Below are positions 50,606 through 59,038 of a stretch of 59,038 bases of DNA, piece by piece (position 1 is the stretch's first letter; each line of letters begins with the position of its first letter). The position numbers and the translations under genes are program-made. Under the pieces are notes generated by a model. It was not told the origin of the DNA. It made no database searches and saw only the letters and a list, made by a program, of their open reading frames with translations. The stretch covers positions 1-59,038 of the forward strand of contig CAIJIT010000026.1 of assembly GCA_903820745.1 (NCBI GenBank), given 5' to 3'. The stretch is from an uncultured Burkholderiales bacterium. GTDB lineage: Bacteria; Pseudomonadota; Gammaproteobacteria; Burkholderiales; Burkholderiaceae_C.

Positions 50606-53600
50606 TCAAGGGAAGGTATAGGTCAGTGAAGCCGGCACCAGGGTTTTCGTCACATCGCCGTCGAAGTCCATTGCGATCACATTGCTCAGCGAAGTCGTAC
50701 CAAACGTCGCGTTGGTGTCGTATTGGACCAGCAGGTGGGTGAGGTTATGGACCGAGTCATAACTCGTCGCCATATGGATCTGGTTGTCGGTGACCGTGGT
50801 CAGCGCTCCACTCGAGTCAGCGACGATCTGCAGCACGCCATTACTGCCAAGAGCAGCCCCGGCGATCTTGGTGATGCCGACATCGACGTTGCTCGTCACG
50901 TTGTTCGCCGTGACGATGGATGTACTACCACCCGACGCCACTGATTCCAGTCCGATAGAAAACGTCGTCACGAGACTGTTGACAATCAGCGTGACGCCGA
51001 AAGCCTTACCTGCTGTGTCGATGATCGGATTGACCGTGGTGCTCAGATCCGCAGTCAAGGCGATTTTGCCGTTGGCCGTAACGGTGGCCGAGGTTGCCAG
51101 ATTCGAAACAACATTGGCCCAGACATTGACACTGGTGCCAAAAGTCGGATCAACAAAGGTCGTATTGGTGACCTGCGCCGCCGAAACCTTGCTGTAGTCA
51201 TAGACCAGATCGATCACCGCACCAGTGATCTTCGAGCTGGAAATCGTTGCCGCGTCGAAAGTGACATCGAACTTGACTGTCGTCGTGCTCGTGCCTTGCG
51301 TCAAAACCAGGTTCTTCAGCTCGACAAACCCGAACCCGGTGTCCGCCACGGCAGTCGATGTGTAACCCGAGCCGCCAGTGCCCAAAATAGCTTTCAGATC
51401 CAGAAGATCGCCAGAACCGAAACCGTAGACCATATCGGTCGCTGCCGCCGTGGAGCCTGTTGCTGCAGTCATCACCACCGTGTCGGTACCGCTGCTGCCA
51501 AGGTAGACGGTATCTGCCGCCGTGCCAACCGTCAGCGAATCGTTGCCAGAAGTTCCCCACAAGACTGAGTGCAGGATCTGCGTGGCTGCGGTCGATGCAT
51601 TACCAGCAGTATCAGCGGCAGCGCCTGCGCCAACATTGACCGTCATGCTGAGCGGTGAAGTCGACGAAGTCGGCGTGATGATCGCCGTGTAATGCGAGCT
51701 ATCCACCATGGTGAAAGCACTGGCCACGCCATTGACGACCTTGATGTCAGTGAGGTCAAAGCCGGTCACCGCTTCGTTGAAATTGAAGCCGTAAAGTTCT
51801 CCGCCGGTGCTGTTCACCGTTGTGGCATCGACCAGGGTCGCTGTCGGCCCAGTCTGGTCGACAACCAAGGCCGAAGCGATCGAGGCCGCCGTGCTGGTGT
51901 TACCCGCAACGTCGGTTTCACGCACTTGCACCGCATTGGCGGCATAGGTACCGACGGCCAGCGTGAAGGCGGTGCCTGTGCCGGTCGTCCAACTCGTGCC
52001 TGCATTGCTGCTGTACTGCCAGCTGGCGCCAGATTCGATGCCAGCCACATTGACCACACCGCTGTTGGTGATGCCGTCAGTCGTCAGCGTGCCCGTATCA
52101 ACGGCCGCCAGAGTCGGTGCTGCAACCGTCTTGTCGAGCGTAAATACCAGGCTGGCGGTGGAACTATTGCCGGCCGTGTCGGTATCGGTGACGACGACCG
52201 TATGGCTGCCGTCAGCCGTCGGCGCGGTGTAGGTGCTGCTGGAAGTACCGCCGTCAACGGCGTAGATACGCGTGACGTCACCAGCTGCCGTATTCAGACT
52301 CAGCAGCGCGCTGTTGGTGATCTTGTCGGTGGACGAGATACCGTTATCGTTGGCTAAAGCCACCGTCGTGGTGGCGATCGTCTTGTCGAGCGTGAAGGTC
52401 AGGGTCGTACTGCTGGCCGTATTGCCGGCCGTGTCGGTATCGGTGACGACCACTGTGTGGCTGCCATCAGCAGTCGGCGCGGTGTAGGTGCTGCTGGCCG
52501 TGCCGCTGTCGACTGTGTAAGTGCGCGTGACGTCAGACGCTGCCGAACTTAGCGTCAAGAGCGCGCTGTTGGTGATTTTATCGGTGAGCGAGCTGCCGGT
52601 ATCGCTGGCAAGAACCACAGTCGGCGTTGCGATGGTCTGATCGACGGTGATCGCCGTCGTGATCTTGCCCAGATCGCTGACATTGCCGGCCGCATCGGTT
52701 TGCCTGACTTCAACTGCATTGGCTGCGTAGGTGCCAGCGGCCAGCATGAAGCTGGTACCGCTGCCGGTCGTCCAGGTAGCACCGGCGTCGGTGCTGTACT
52801 GCCAGGTCGCGCCTGTCTCGAATCCGGTGACGTCAATCGTGCCGGTCTTGGTGATGCCGTCGCTTGCAGATGAACCGCTGTCAAGATGCAATTTCACAGC
52901 GAGCGCCACAGGTGCCGTGGTATCAGCCACACCAGCTTGGGTCGTCGTCAACTGTGCTGCTGTGACCTTGTCAGCCGCTACAGCCAATGTCGTTGTGGTC
53001 AAGGTGACCGCCGTGCCGGCTGCCAACTGAGTGGTGACGCTGCCTTGAGCCACGGTCTGCACCTGCACCGCATCAGTCAAGGAAGCGAGGAACTGGTTGC
53101 TGGAAGTAGCGCCGGCGGTCACATTGCTTGCGGCCAGCGACATCGCATCTGACACCGCTTGGTTCGATACCGCCAAGGAGGTCGAGGCCGCTGTGATCAA
53201 GGTGGCCTTGGTCGCTGCGTTCAGACTGCTGGCGATGCTGGTGTTCGTCGCGGCGCTGGTCAAGAGCGTGCCCAGCGTCGCTGAACTGTTCAAGTTCACC
53301 GCAGTACCCGAAGAAATTTGGGTGACGAGGGCGCCGATGATCGCGGAGCTCGCGCCGACTGCAGTCACGCCACCTGCTGTGGTTGCAGCACCTTGCAAAG
53401 CGGCCGATCCGGCCACCAGCAAATTCGCCACGACAATCGCCTGTGACTGGACTGCCACAGCGATGGCTTTCTGTGCCGCCGTACCGCTGCCGAGAGCGAC
53501 CTCGAACGGGTCATAACTGGTCAGGTCGACGCCTGTCGGCAAGGACAGCGCTGTGATGACGGTGGCTTGAGCTGCTGCCAGTTTGGCCGCTGTCGACAAG

Positions 53601-55621
53601 CTCGATGTATCGGCGCTCATCACCGCCTGCACCAGCGTGGTCAGCGGGCTGATCACGGTGGAGCCTGCCGGTGCTCTGAGCAGACCGGCAAAAGCCAGGC
53701 CGGTGGAAATGTCAGTACCGCCACTCACCAGCAGGTCATAGGCGTCCTGACCGGCGCTCAGGGCGACCGAAACCGAACCGTTGGCCAGCGTGGTGCCGAC
53801 CAATGTGTCTCCTGTCGTGACGGTGCCGCTCTTGTCGACGTCGAGGTAAACGTTGGCGCCGCTGACATAACCGTCAGTGGCAGTGGCGTTGGCAAAGTAG
53901 GTGACCGCCAAAGCCGCGCTGGCGCTGCCGCTGTTGCCGGCAATATCGGTGTAGCTCGCATTGAGCACCGTGATCGACGCCGGGCCGAGTTTGTCAGGGT
54001 TCGGCGTGAAGTCGACGGTCCAGGTCGTTCCGCCATCTGCAGTCGCCAGATTGGCGAATGTGCCACCCTTGGTATCGACCAGATCAGCGGCGGTAAAGCC
54101 AGCGACTTTTTCGTTGAAGGTGATCGTCAGGCTGCCCGATGCGTTCAGGGCCAGCGCGGTCGTGCCCACTCGGGTGACAGCAGCGGTCGGGGTCACCGTG
54201 TCGAGCGTGAAGGTCAAGGCCGTGCTGCTGGCCGTATTGCCGGCGGTATCGGTGTCAGTGACGACTACTGTGTGGCTGCCGTTGACGGTCGGCGCGGTGT
54301 AGGTGCTGCTGGCCGCACCGCTATCGACGCTGAAAGTTCGGGTGACATCGCTGGCCGTGGTACTCAAGCTCAGCAGCGCACTGCTGGTGATCTTGTCGGT
54401 GAGCGAGCTGCCGGTATCGTTGGTCAAAGCCGCTGTCGGCGTGGCGATCGTCTTGTCGAGCGTGAAGGTCAGGCTGGCATTTGCGGTATTGCCGGCGGTA
54501 TCGGTATCGGTGACGACCACGGTATGGCTACCGTCAGCTGTCGGCGCGGTATAGGTGGTGCTGGCAGTGCCGCTGTCGACGCTGTAAGTGCGGGTGACAT
54601 CAGCAGCTGCCGTGTTCGTGCTCAGCAGCGCACTATTGGTAATCTTGTCAGTCGTCAAGCTGCCGGTATCGTTGAGCAAGGCCACCGTGGGTGCGGCGAT
54701 GACGTTGTCAATCGTGATCGCCGCAGCGTTCTTGCCAGTCGTCAGGCTGACGTTACCGGCGGTGTCGGTCTGGCGCACTTGGATGGCACTGGCGGCATAG
54801 GTTCCGTCGGTCAGCGTGAAGCTGGTGCCGCTGCCTGTCGTCCAGGTGCTGCCTGAATCCTTGCTGTAGGCCCAGGTTGCACCGACCTCCAGGCCGGTCA
54901 CATTGAAAATGCCGTTCTTGGTGATGCCATCGCTGCTGCTGCTGCCGGTATCGGCGGCCAAGACGAGCCCAGGAGCCACCGGCGGCGTTGTGTCCTTGTT
55001 GCCAGAAGAAGCTCCAACAGCAATTCCGACTATTCCGACCGCGCCAGCCGCAATCAAGCCCCAGGAAAGGCCGCCGCTCTCGGCGGCGACTGCCGGAGCT
55101 GCCGTGGCAGCTGATGCGGCTGCAGACTCAGCTGCAGCGTAAGGCGCGACTGAGGCATCCGCCATGAGGACCGGCGCATAGGCATCAGCGGCCACGGCCA
55201 CAGCCAGTTGATTCACCTGGGCAGCAAAGTCGATTGGCAGAACATCGGCATCAGCCATTGCCGGCATTGCTGCTTCGGCGCCATCGTCGGCCACAGCGGC
55301 GGGCACTTGCAACTCGGCTGAAACCGGCTCATCTGCCGCCACCCTGTCATCGGCCACAAGCACAACTTGCTCATCAAGCCCGGGCACCAGCGGCTGGAGC
55401 CGATCAGAACTCTCGGCGCTGTCATCGCTAGAGACGGTCTGCGCATTGACGCTGGCTGCTCCGGCGAGCCCGAGCGCCATCAATGCCATCGGACTGAGCA
55501 AGGCATCGCGCGCTTTTTGTCCGTCGAAACGGCGGCGAATTTTCAGCGCAGGGCTCGTTGCACCGGTCTCGCTGAGCTGGCCATTGACGTTGCCTTGCTT
55601 GGAATCGCTGTGATTGCTCAT
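50606..55621 (-). CDS. Giant Ig-repeat surface protein (BapA/LapA-like) with cohesin-like C-terminal domain
   Basis: A 1671-residue protein. Residues 1-60 hold a cryptic signal-like segment (LLSPMALMALGLAGAASVNA), then an acidic Ala-rich linker and a hydrophobic stretch SWGLIAAGAVGIVGIAVG (186-203). Two kinds of Ig-like repeat follow: type A (three copies, about 217, 905 and 1170) with WTTGSGTSF, and type B (four copies, about 307, 391, 996 and 1080) with YTAPTADGSHTVVVTDTDTA. The insert 580-900 is Ser/Ala/Thr-rich. An RTX-like motif (WGTSGNDSLTVG, 1355) precedes a beta-rich domain at about 1448-1575 that looks like a cohesin (VKFDVTFDAATI... and AVIDLVYDYSKVSAAQVT). It is exported by the type I genes downstream. 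The ATG at 55621 is preceded by GGAAATGATGA. Confidence 0.88.
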   Translation of the reverse strand: MSNHSDSKQGNVNGQLSETGATSPALKIRRRFDGQKARDALLSPMALMALGLAGAASVNAQTVSSDDSAESSDRLQPLVPGLDEQVVLVADDRVAADEPVSAELQVPAAVADDGAEAAMPAMADADVLPIDFAAQVNQLAVAVAADAYAPVLMADASVAPYAAAESAAASAATAAPAVAAESGGLSWGLIAAGAVGIVGIAVGASSGNKDTTPPVAPGLVLAADTGSSSSDGITKNGIFNVTGLEVGATWAYSKDSGSTWTTGSGTSFTLTDGTYAASAIQVRQTDTAGNVSLTTGKNAAAITIDNVIAAPTVALLNDTGSLTTDKITNSALLSTNTAAADVTRTYSVDSGTASTTYTAPTADGSHTVVVTDTDTAGNTANASLTFTLDKTIATPTAALTNDTGSSLTDKITSSALLSLSTTASDVTRTFSVDSGAASSTYTAPTVNGSHTVVVTDTDTAGNTASSTALTFTLDTVTPTAAVTRVGTTALALNASGSLTITFNEKVAGFTAADLVDTKGGTFANLATADGGTTWTVDFTPNPDKLGPASITVLNASYTDIAGNSGSASAALAVTYFANATATDGYVSGANVYLDVDKSGTVTTGDTLVGTTLANGSVSVALSAGQDAYDLLVSGGTDISTGLAFAGLLRAPAGSTVISPLTTLVQAVMSADTSSLSTAAKLAAAQATVITALSLPTGVDLTSYDPFEVALGSGTAAQKAIAVAVQSQAIVVANLLVAGSAALQGAATTAGGVTAVGASSAIIGALVTQISSGTAVNLNSSATLGTLLTSAATNTSIASSLNAATKATLITAASTSLAVSNQAVSDAMSLAASNVTAGATSSNQFLASLTDAVQVQTVAQGSVTTQLAAGTAVTLTTTTLAVAADKVTAAQLTTTQAGVADTTAPVALAVKLHLDSGSSASDGITKTGTIDVTGFETGATWQYSTDAGATWTTGSGTSFMLAAGTYAANAVEVRQTDAAGNVSDLGKITTAITVDQTIATPTVVLASDTGSSLTDKITNSALLTLSSAASDVTRTYTVDSGTASSTYTAPTADGSHTVVVTDTDTAGNTASSTTLTFTLDKTIATTTVALANDNGISSTDKITNSALLSLNTAAGDVTRIYAVDGGTSSSTYTAPTADGSHTVVVTDTDTAGNSSTASLVFTLDKTVAAPTLAAVDTGTLTTDGITNSGVVNVAGIESGASWQYSSNAGTSWTTGTGTAFTLAVGTYAANAVQVRETDVAGNTSTAASIASALVVDQTGPTATLVDATTVNSTGGELYGFNFNEAVTGFDLTDIKVVNGVASAFTMVDSSHYTAIITPTSSTSPLSMTVNVGAGAAADTAGNASTAATQILHSVLWGTSGNDSLTVGTAADTVYLGSSGTDTVVMTAATGSTAAATDMVYGFGSGDLLDLKAILGTGGSGYTSTAVADTGFGFVELKNLVLTQGTSTTTVKFDVTFDAATISSSKITGAVIDLVYDYSKVSAAQVTNTTFVDPTFGTSVNVWANVVSNLATSATVTANGKIALTADLSTTVNPIIDTAGKAFGVTLIVNSLVTTFSIGLESVASGGSTSIVTANNVTSNVDVGITKIAGAALGSNGVLQIVADSSGALTTVTDNQIHMATSYDSVHNLTHLLVQYDTNATFGTTSLSNVIAMDFDGDVTKTLVPASLTYTFP

Positions 55622-55791
55622 TTCATCATTTCCAAAGGTTGTGCGGCCCGGGGCCTGCGTGCAAAAAAAGACATAGTTGACTCTACCTCGCTTAGCTCGC
55701 AATTGGGCCAGCGCAATCTGCAAAATTCGACTTTAAAACCACGTTTTCATTAGTTTACACGATACGGGGTAGATCCATATCAAAAAAAAAA

Positions 55792-57039
55792 TTAATAATT
55801 TAGCAGCGTCTTAACATCGTAGAGCCGCTCGATCAAGTCCTGGTAGCCCGGCAGCGCGACGCGGCGGAAATCACAACGATCAATGGCCGTTTCACGCGCC
55901 CGCTGGCGCAGCGCCTGCGGCTCAGAGCGTTTTGCCAGTCCCATCGTCAAGGCATCGGCAATCGCCGCAACATCAAAAAAATCGACCAGCGTACCGTTGC
56001 GCCCCGATTCGATGAATTCCTGCACCGGTCCGGTTCGGCTGCCGACCACATGACAGCCGGCAGACAAGGCCTCGATGCAACTCCATGAGAGCACGAATGG
56101 GTAAGTGAGGTAGCAATGCACTGCAGACACCTGCAGCAACTGCAGATAAAGGCTGTAAGCCACCTTGCCGACGAAGTGAATTCGCTTGAAATCGAGTTGC
56201 CCCTGCAATTCCTCCAGCATCTTGCGTTTCCAGCCCCCGCCGCCTGCTGGCAGCGCGCCATAACTGACCGAGTCACCGCCCACGATCACCACATGAGCCG
56301 CAGGGCAACGCCGCAGCAACTCGGGTAGCGCACGCATGAAGACATGGAAGCCCCGGTAGGGCTCAAGGTTGCGCGACACATAAGTCACCACCGGATCACC
56401 GGCGCGCAGCGTCAAACCGCTGCCCAGACGGATGCTGGCGCCACAGTCGGGCTTGATCAGATCGGTACCGATGCCGTCAAAAATCACGCTGACCTTGGGG
56501 CTCATGATCACTGGCAGGCTGTCGAACTGCCACTGCGTCGGGGCGACGCCCGCGTCCATCGTCAGCATGGCTTCGAGCAACATCACGTTCTTCATCCGCA
56601 GCCTGCCGTTGTCGTCAAGGCTGGAGGATGGGAACTCAGGGTCAAAACCCATATCCAGCCCATGGGCAGAATAAAAGAACTCCATCAGGCACAGCAGCTT
56701 TGTGGCCGGCCAGACATCCTTGACGCACAAGGTCTCGCCCCAACCCGGATTGGCGATCACCAGATCCGGCATGAAGCCCTGCTGTTGGAGAGCAGCCATG
56801 GCCTGCATCGCCGCTTGCGCGCGCAGCACCTTGGCCTGGGTGTCACGCAGCCATGGGTGAGCAACTGCCGCCGCATCGGCAGCGTTCACGCTGTAGCGAT
56901 GCAGTTTGACGCCCGGCACGCCATAGTCTGCGATCGAAACCGCATGCACTTCATGCCCGGCCGCCAGCAGCGCCGGCGCGAGTTGCCTGAACTGACCCGG
57001 AAAATTCTGATGAACGAAGAGAATTTTCAAACTTACCAT
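55792..57039 (-). CDS. Glycosyltransferase family 4-like
   Basis: A 415-residue GT-B glycosyltransferase. The N-terminal ILFVHQNFPGQFRQLAPALLAAGHEVHAVS is a typical acceptor-side start. VTYVSRNLEPYRGFHVFMRALPELL near 225 is the linker to the donor domain, and HFVGKVAYSLYLQLLQVSAVHCYLTYPFVLSWSCIEALSAG near 300 carries the GT4 donor-binding ExxxxG (here SCIEALSAG). It probably adds a sugar to a surface polysaccharide or protein. It is in the adhesin island, 170 bases upstream of the adhesin and 70 bases after the broken RTX gene. A role in glycosylating the secreted proteins is only a guess. Confidence 0.87.
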   Translation of the reverse strand: MVSLKILFVHQNFPGQFRQLAPALLAAGHEVHAVSIADYGVPGVKLHRYSVNAADAAAVAHPWLRDTQAKVLRAQAAMQAMAALQQQGFMPDLVIANPGWGETLCVKDVWPATKLLCLMEFFYSAHGLDMGFDPEFPSSSLDDNGRLRMKNVMLLEAMLTMDAGVAPTQWQFDSLPVIMSPKVSVIFDGIGTDLIKPDCGASIRLGSGLTLRAGDPVVTYVSRNLEPYRGFHVFMRALPELLRRCPAAHVVIVGGDSVSYGALPAGGGGWKRKMLEELQGQLDFKRIHFVGKVAYSLYLQLLQVSAVHCYLTYPFVLSWSCIEALSAGCHVVGSRTGPVQEFIESGRNGTLVDFFDVAAIADALTMGLAKRSEPQALRQRARETAIDRCDFRRVALPGYQDLIERLYDVKTLLNY

Positions 57040-57108
57040 CCGACCATCATATGGGCTCGCCCATCACCCCTGGGGATGCTCTGCTGCGCATTGCAATGCC
57101 GGTGTATT

Positions 57109-57575
57109 TCATGGGAAATAAATCCCGAACTGAGCTGGGCTCAGTTCCTTGTGCCTTGCCAGCAGCAGGGTGAAATAGTTGGCATGGGCGGCATCGGTAT
57201 CGAGGTCCAACGCACCGGTAGTGCCCGCATAACTGCCGTCGACATCGCCGCGCAGCACGCCGACCAACCCGCCAAGGACAGGGCTTGTGCCTGACAGATC
57301 AACGCTCAAGGCGGGCACCGTTCCCTGCAGCAAATTCGCCTTGCCGGGCACCGTCTGATCGATCTCATTGAAGAACAACCATTGCGGCGTCGGCGCATCG
57401 AGACCGACCACATGCTTGAGCACACCGATCGCGTCGCTGAGCTCAATCTTGCCGTTGCCGTCATCGTCGGCAGCATAAGCTTGGTAGGGCGACAAGGCCT
57501 TGCCGGCGCCATTCACATCCAGGCCGACGATCATCTTGAGGATCACAATCGCGTCCTGCAGGTTCACTGCCTGAT
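57109..57575 (-). repeat. C-terminal cassette repeat, copy B (broken RTX gene)
   Basis: Counterpart of the copy at 42282-42745. It encodes the same calcium loop and C-terminal end (GVLRGDVDGSYAG, HANYF, HKELSP). Conserved spacing suggests duplication as a unit. Confidence 0.85.
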
Positions 57576-58846
57576 TGGTCGCAGCAGTTTCTGTTCCTGA
57601 GATGGTGTGGCTGGCGATCAGCGTTGCGTTGGTCGCACCGCCCAGGAGGGCATCGCCGCCGCTGCCGGTTGCGGTTGACGCGGATCCACTTGAAGCGGTC
57701 ACCCCGGCGATCACGATATGCTGATTCCAGTCATAAGCGAGCAGGCTCAGACTCGACCCGACCGCCAAGGTCTGATCGGAGAACTGCAGACTTTCGATAT
57801 TTCGCAACATATCCGTGCCGTCGAGCAGGCTTGTACGCAGATCCTGCACAGTCAACGAACCGTCGGCGTTGTAGGTCAAGGCATAGTCAGACCGCGCCCC
57901 GGAGTAAATGGCGGTGTCAATACCCGCTCCGCCGATGAGCGAGTCGTTGCCCGCACCGCCGCTCAAAGTGTCAGCACCCGCTCCGCCGGTCAGGTTGCCT
58001 GCACCCGAGCTACCGGCAAAGTGGTGCCGGTGGCCGAGGAATTGGTGACAGCAAAGCCCTTGGTCGTCGAGGTGATGGCTGACAAGTCCACCGCGAATCC
58101 AGCGCTGATCAGGCTGGCGGTGCCGGTGTTGGAGCTGGCCGAGGTGGCGGTGAAAGCAGCGCCCACCGTGGCGTTGGCGGTGGCCGAGGCACTGACCACC
58201 AGGACATCGGCGCCGCCGAGATCGGTGATGGTGTCGGTGCCAGCAGCCACTGCGAAGGTGTCGTTGCCGGCGCCACCGGTGAGCGAGTCGTCGCCGAGTC
58301 CGCCTACCAGCGAGTCGTAGCCTGCACCACCGATCAAGGTGTCAGCGCCAGCGCCGCCGGTCAGGATGTCGGCACCTGAGCTACCGGTCAGGGTGGTGAC
58401 AATGGCCGAGGAATTGGTGACAGCAAAGCCGTTAGTCGTCGAGGTGACGACGGACAAATCCACCGTGAACCCGGCGCTGCTCAAGATGGCGGTGCCAGCG
58501 TTGGAACTGGCCGAGGTGGCGGTGAACGTAGCGCCCACTGTCGCGATGGCCGTTGCCGATGAACTCACCACCAGGACATCGGCGCCGCCGATGTCAGTGA
58601 TGGTGTCGGTGCCAGCGGCCACTGCGAAGATGTCGTTGCCCGCGCCGCCGATCAAGGTGTCGGGGCCAGCGCCGCCGGTCAAGCTGTCGGGGCCAGCGCC
58701 GCCGGTCAAGCTGTCGGCGCCAGCGCCGCCAGTCAAGGTGGTGCCGGTGACTGAGGAGTTGGTGACAGCAAAGCCGTTGGTCGTCGCGGTGATGGCGGAA
58801 AGGTCCACCGCAAACCCGGCGCTGGTAAAGGTGGCGTTGCCGGCGT
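57109..58846 (-). pseudogene. Broken RTX/dockerin-like protein gene (5' truncated, one frameshift)
   Basis: The 3' part of a large RTX gene. Two open stretches, 57990-58808 and 57109-57966, are in different frames. At about 58016 one base is missing: compared with the parallel copy around 58381, CTACCGGTCA has become CTACCGGCAA, so the RTX repeats pass from one frame to the other. Residues before the shift include three copies of a VDLS...GFAVTNSS unit (115 and 124 residues apart), alternating with RTX repeats. After it come RTX, FSDQTLAVG and the same C-terminal cassette with DDDGNGKIELSD as the metalloprotease. The 5' end stops at about 58846, where the transposase fragment starts. The product is probably not made. 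Confidence 0.8.
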
Positions 58847-59038
58847 TCGACGGCGAGGATGACCCTGTACGCTTGCTGGTGAACTACCCGCCCAAGGTTT
58901 GCGTTTCCAATCGGGTCAACAGCCTGAAGGGCGTTTCTAGCCGCATGATTCGGAAGAAGAACCACCCGAGCATCCGCGAAGCTATGGGGCGGCGCGCTAT
59001 GGTCGCCTTCCTACTTTGCCGGTAGCTGCGGTGGCGCA
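58846..59038 (+). pseudogene. IS200/IS605-type transposase fragment, decayed
   Basis: The plus strand reads FDGEDDPVRLLVNYPPKV, then VNSLKGVSSRMIRKKNHPSI, strongly reminiscent of IS200/IS605 TnpA. Around 58978-58985 the frame shifts, and the downstream frame continues with LWGGALWSPSYFAGSCGGA to the window end. The catalytic HUH motif (normally HVH after GEDD) is here PVR, so both histidines are lost. The N-terminus is missing. It is thus a dead remnant that truncates the RTX gene. The continuation lies outside the window. Confidence 0.75.

Noticed and set aside
50606-55621. LapG-type cleavage site (IAAG at about 190-193) in the giant surface protein
   Set aside because: The motif is short and lies in a hydrophobic stretch; no LapD or LapG gene is in the window, so a Lap-type release mechanism cannot be supported.
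42300-58800. Tandem RTX and Ig repeats as a CRISPR-like array
   Set aside because: The repeats are in frame, of variable length and without unique spacers of constant size; they are coding repeats.
57990-58808. Separate small RTX gene beginning at a GTG at 58808
   Set aside because: The frame continues upstream beyond that codon and is joined to the downstream frame by a one-base defect, so it is a piece of one broken gene.

Overview
The window is chromosomal DNA of high G+C content. It most resembles a facultatively anaerobic betaproteobacterium of the Burkholderiales, perhaps Comamonadaceae-like. The reasons are the arrangement of the nitrate reductase genes (narXL, nnrS, narK1-narK2-narGHJI and a parvulin gene), the TctC/Bug periplasmic receptor, and the style of the intergenic repeats. 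No rRNA, tRNA or CRISPR array was seen. Lineage is an inference from gene content.

Layout. (1) 1-4.5 kb: a truncated quinone oxidoreductase, two EamA transporters, a short-chain dehydrogenase-like protein and a nitronate monooxygenase. (2) 4.6-19.7 kb: a complete respiratory nitrate module. On the minus strand lie narX-narL and narK1-narK2-narG-narH-narJ-narI followed by a parvulin-type isomerase. nnrS is divergent from narK1, and an FNR-type box precedes narX. (3) 19.8-24.2 kb: a PfkB kinase, an MHS-family symporter, dCTP deaminase (dcd) and a glycine-zipper envelope protein. (4) 24.3-31.4 kb: a four-gene 2-oxoacid:ferredoxin oxidoreductase (gamma, alpha, beta, and a GltD-like flavoprotein fused to a ferredoxin). 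It is divergent from PEP synthase across an FNR-type box, which suggests oxygen-regulated interconversion of acetyl-CoA, pyruvate and PEP. (5) 31.5-40.9 kb: acyl-CoA/CoA-transferase/MmgE-PrpD genes, then a cysteate-lyase-like PLP enzyme and a sulfatase, divergent from a GntR regulator and a TctC receptor, and a LysR regulator. (6) 40.9-42.1 kb: an AbrB-PIN toxin-antitoxin pair and an orphan HigA-like antitoxin that still carries the scar of its deleted toxin. (7) 42.3-59.0 kb: a type I secretion island. It holds a 1671-residue Ig-repeat surface protein, TolC, ABC exporter and HlyD adaptor, a 1023-residue RTX metalloprotease, a glycosyltransferase, and a broken RTX gene that abuts a decayed IS200/IS605 transposase fragment.

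The most unusual part is region 7. Both RTX proteins end in the same cassette of about 215 residues containing a dockerin-like calcium loop. The large surface protein made with the exporter ends in a domain that looks cohesin-like. This suggests a non-cellulosomal cohesin-dockerin arrangement in which type I-secreted enzymes dock on a type I-secreted surface scaffold. That is a hypothesis from sequence reading only.
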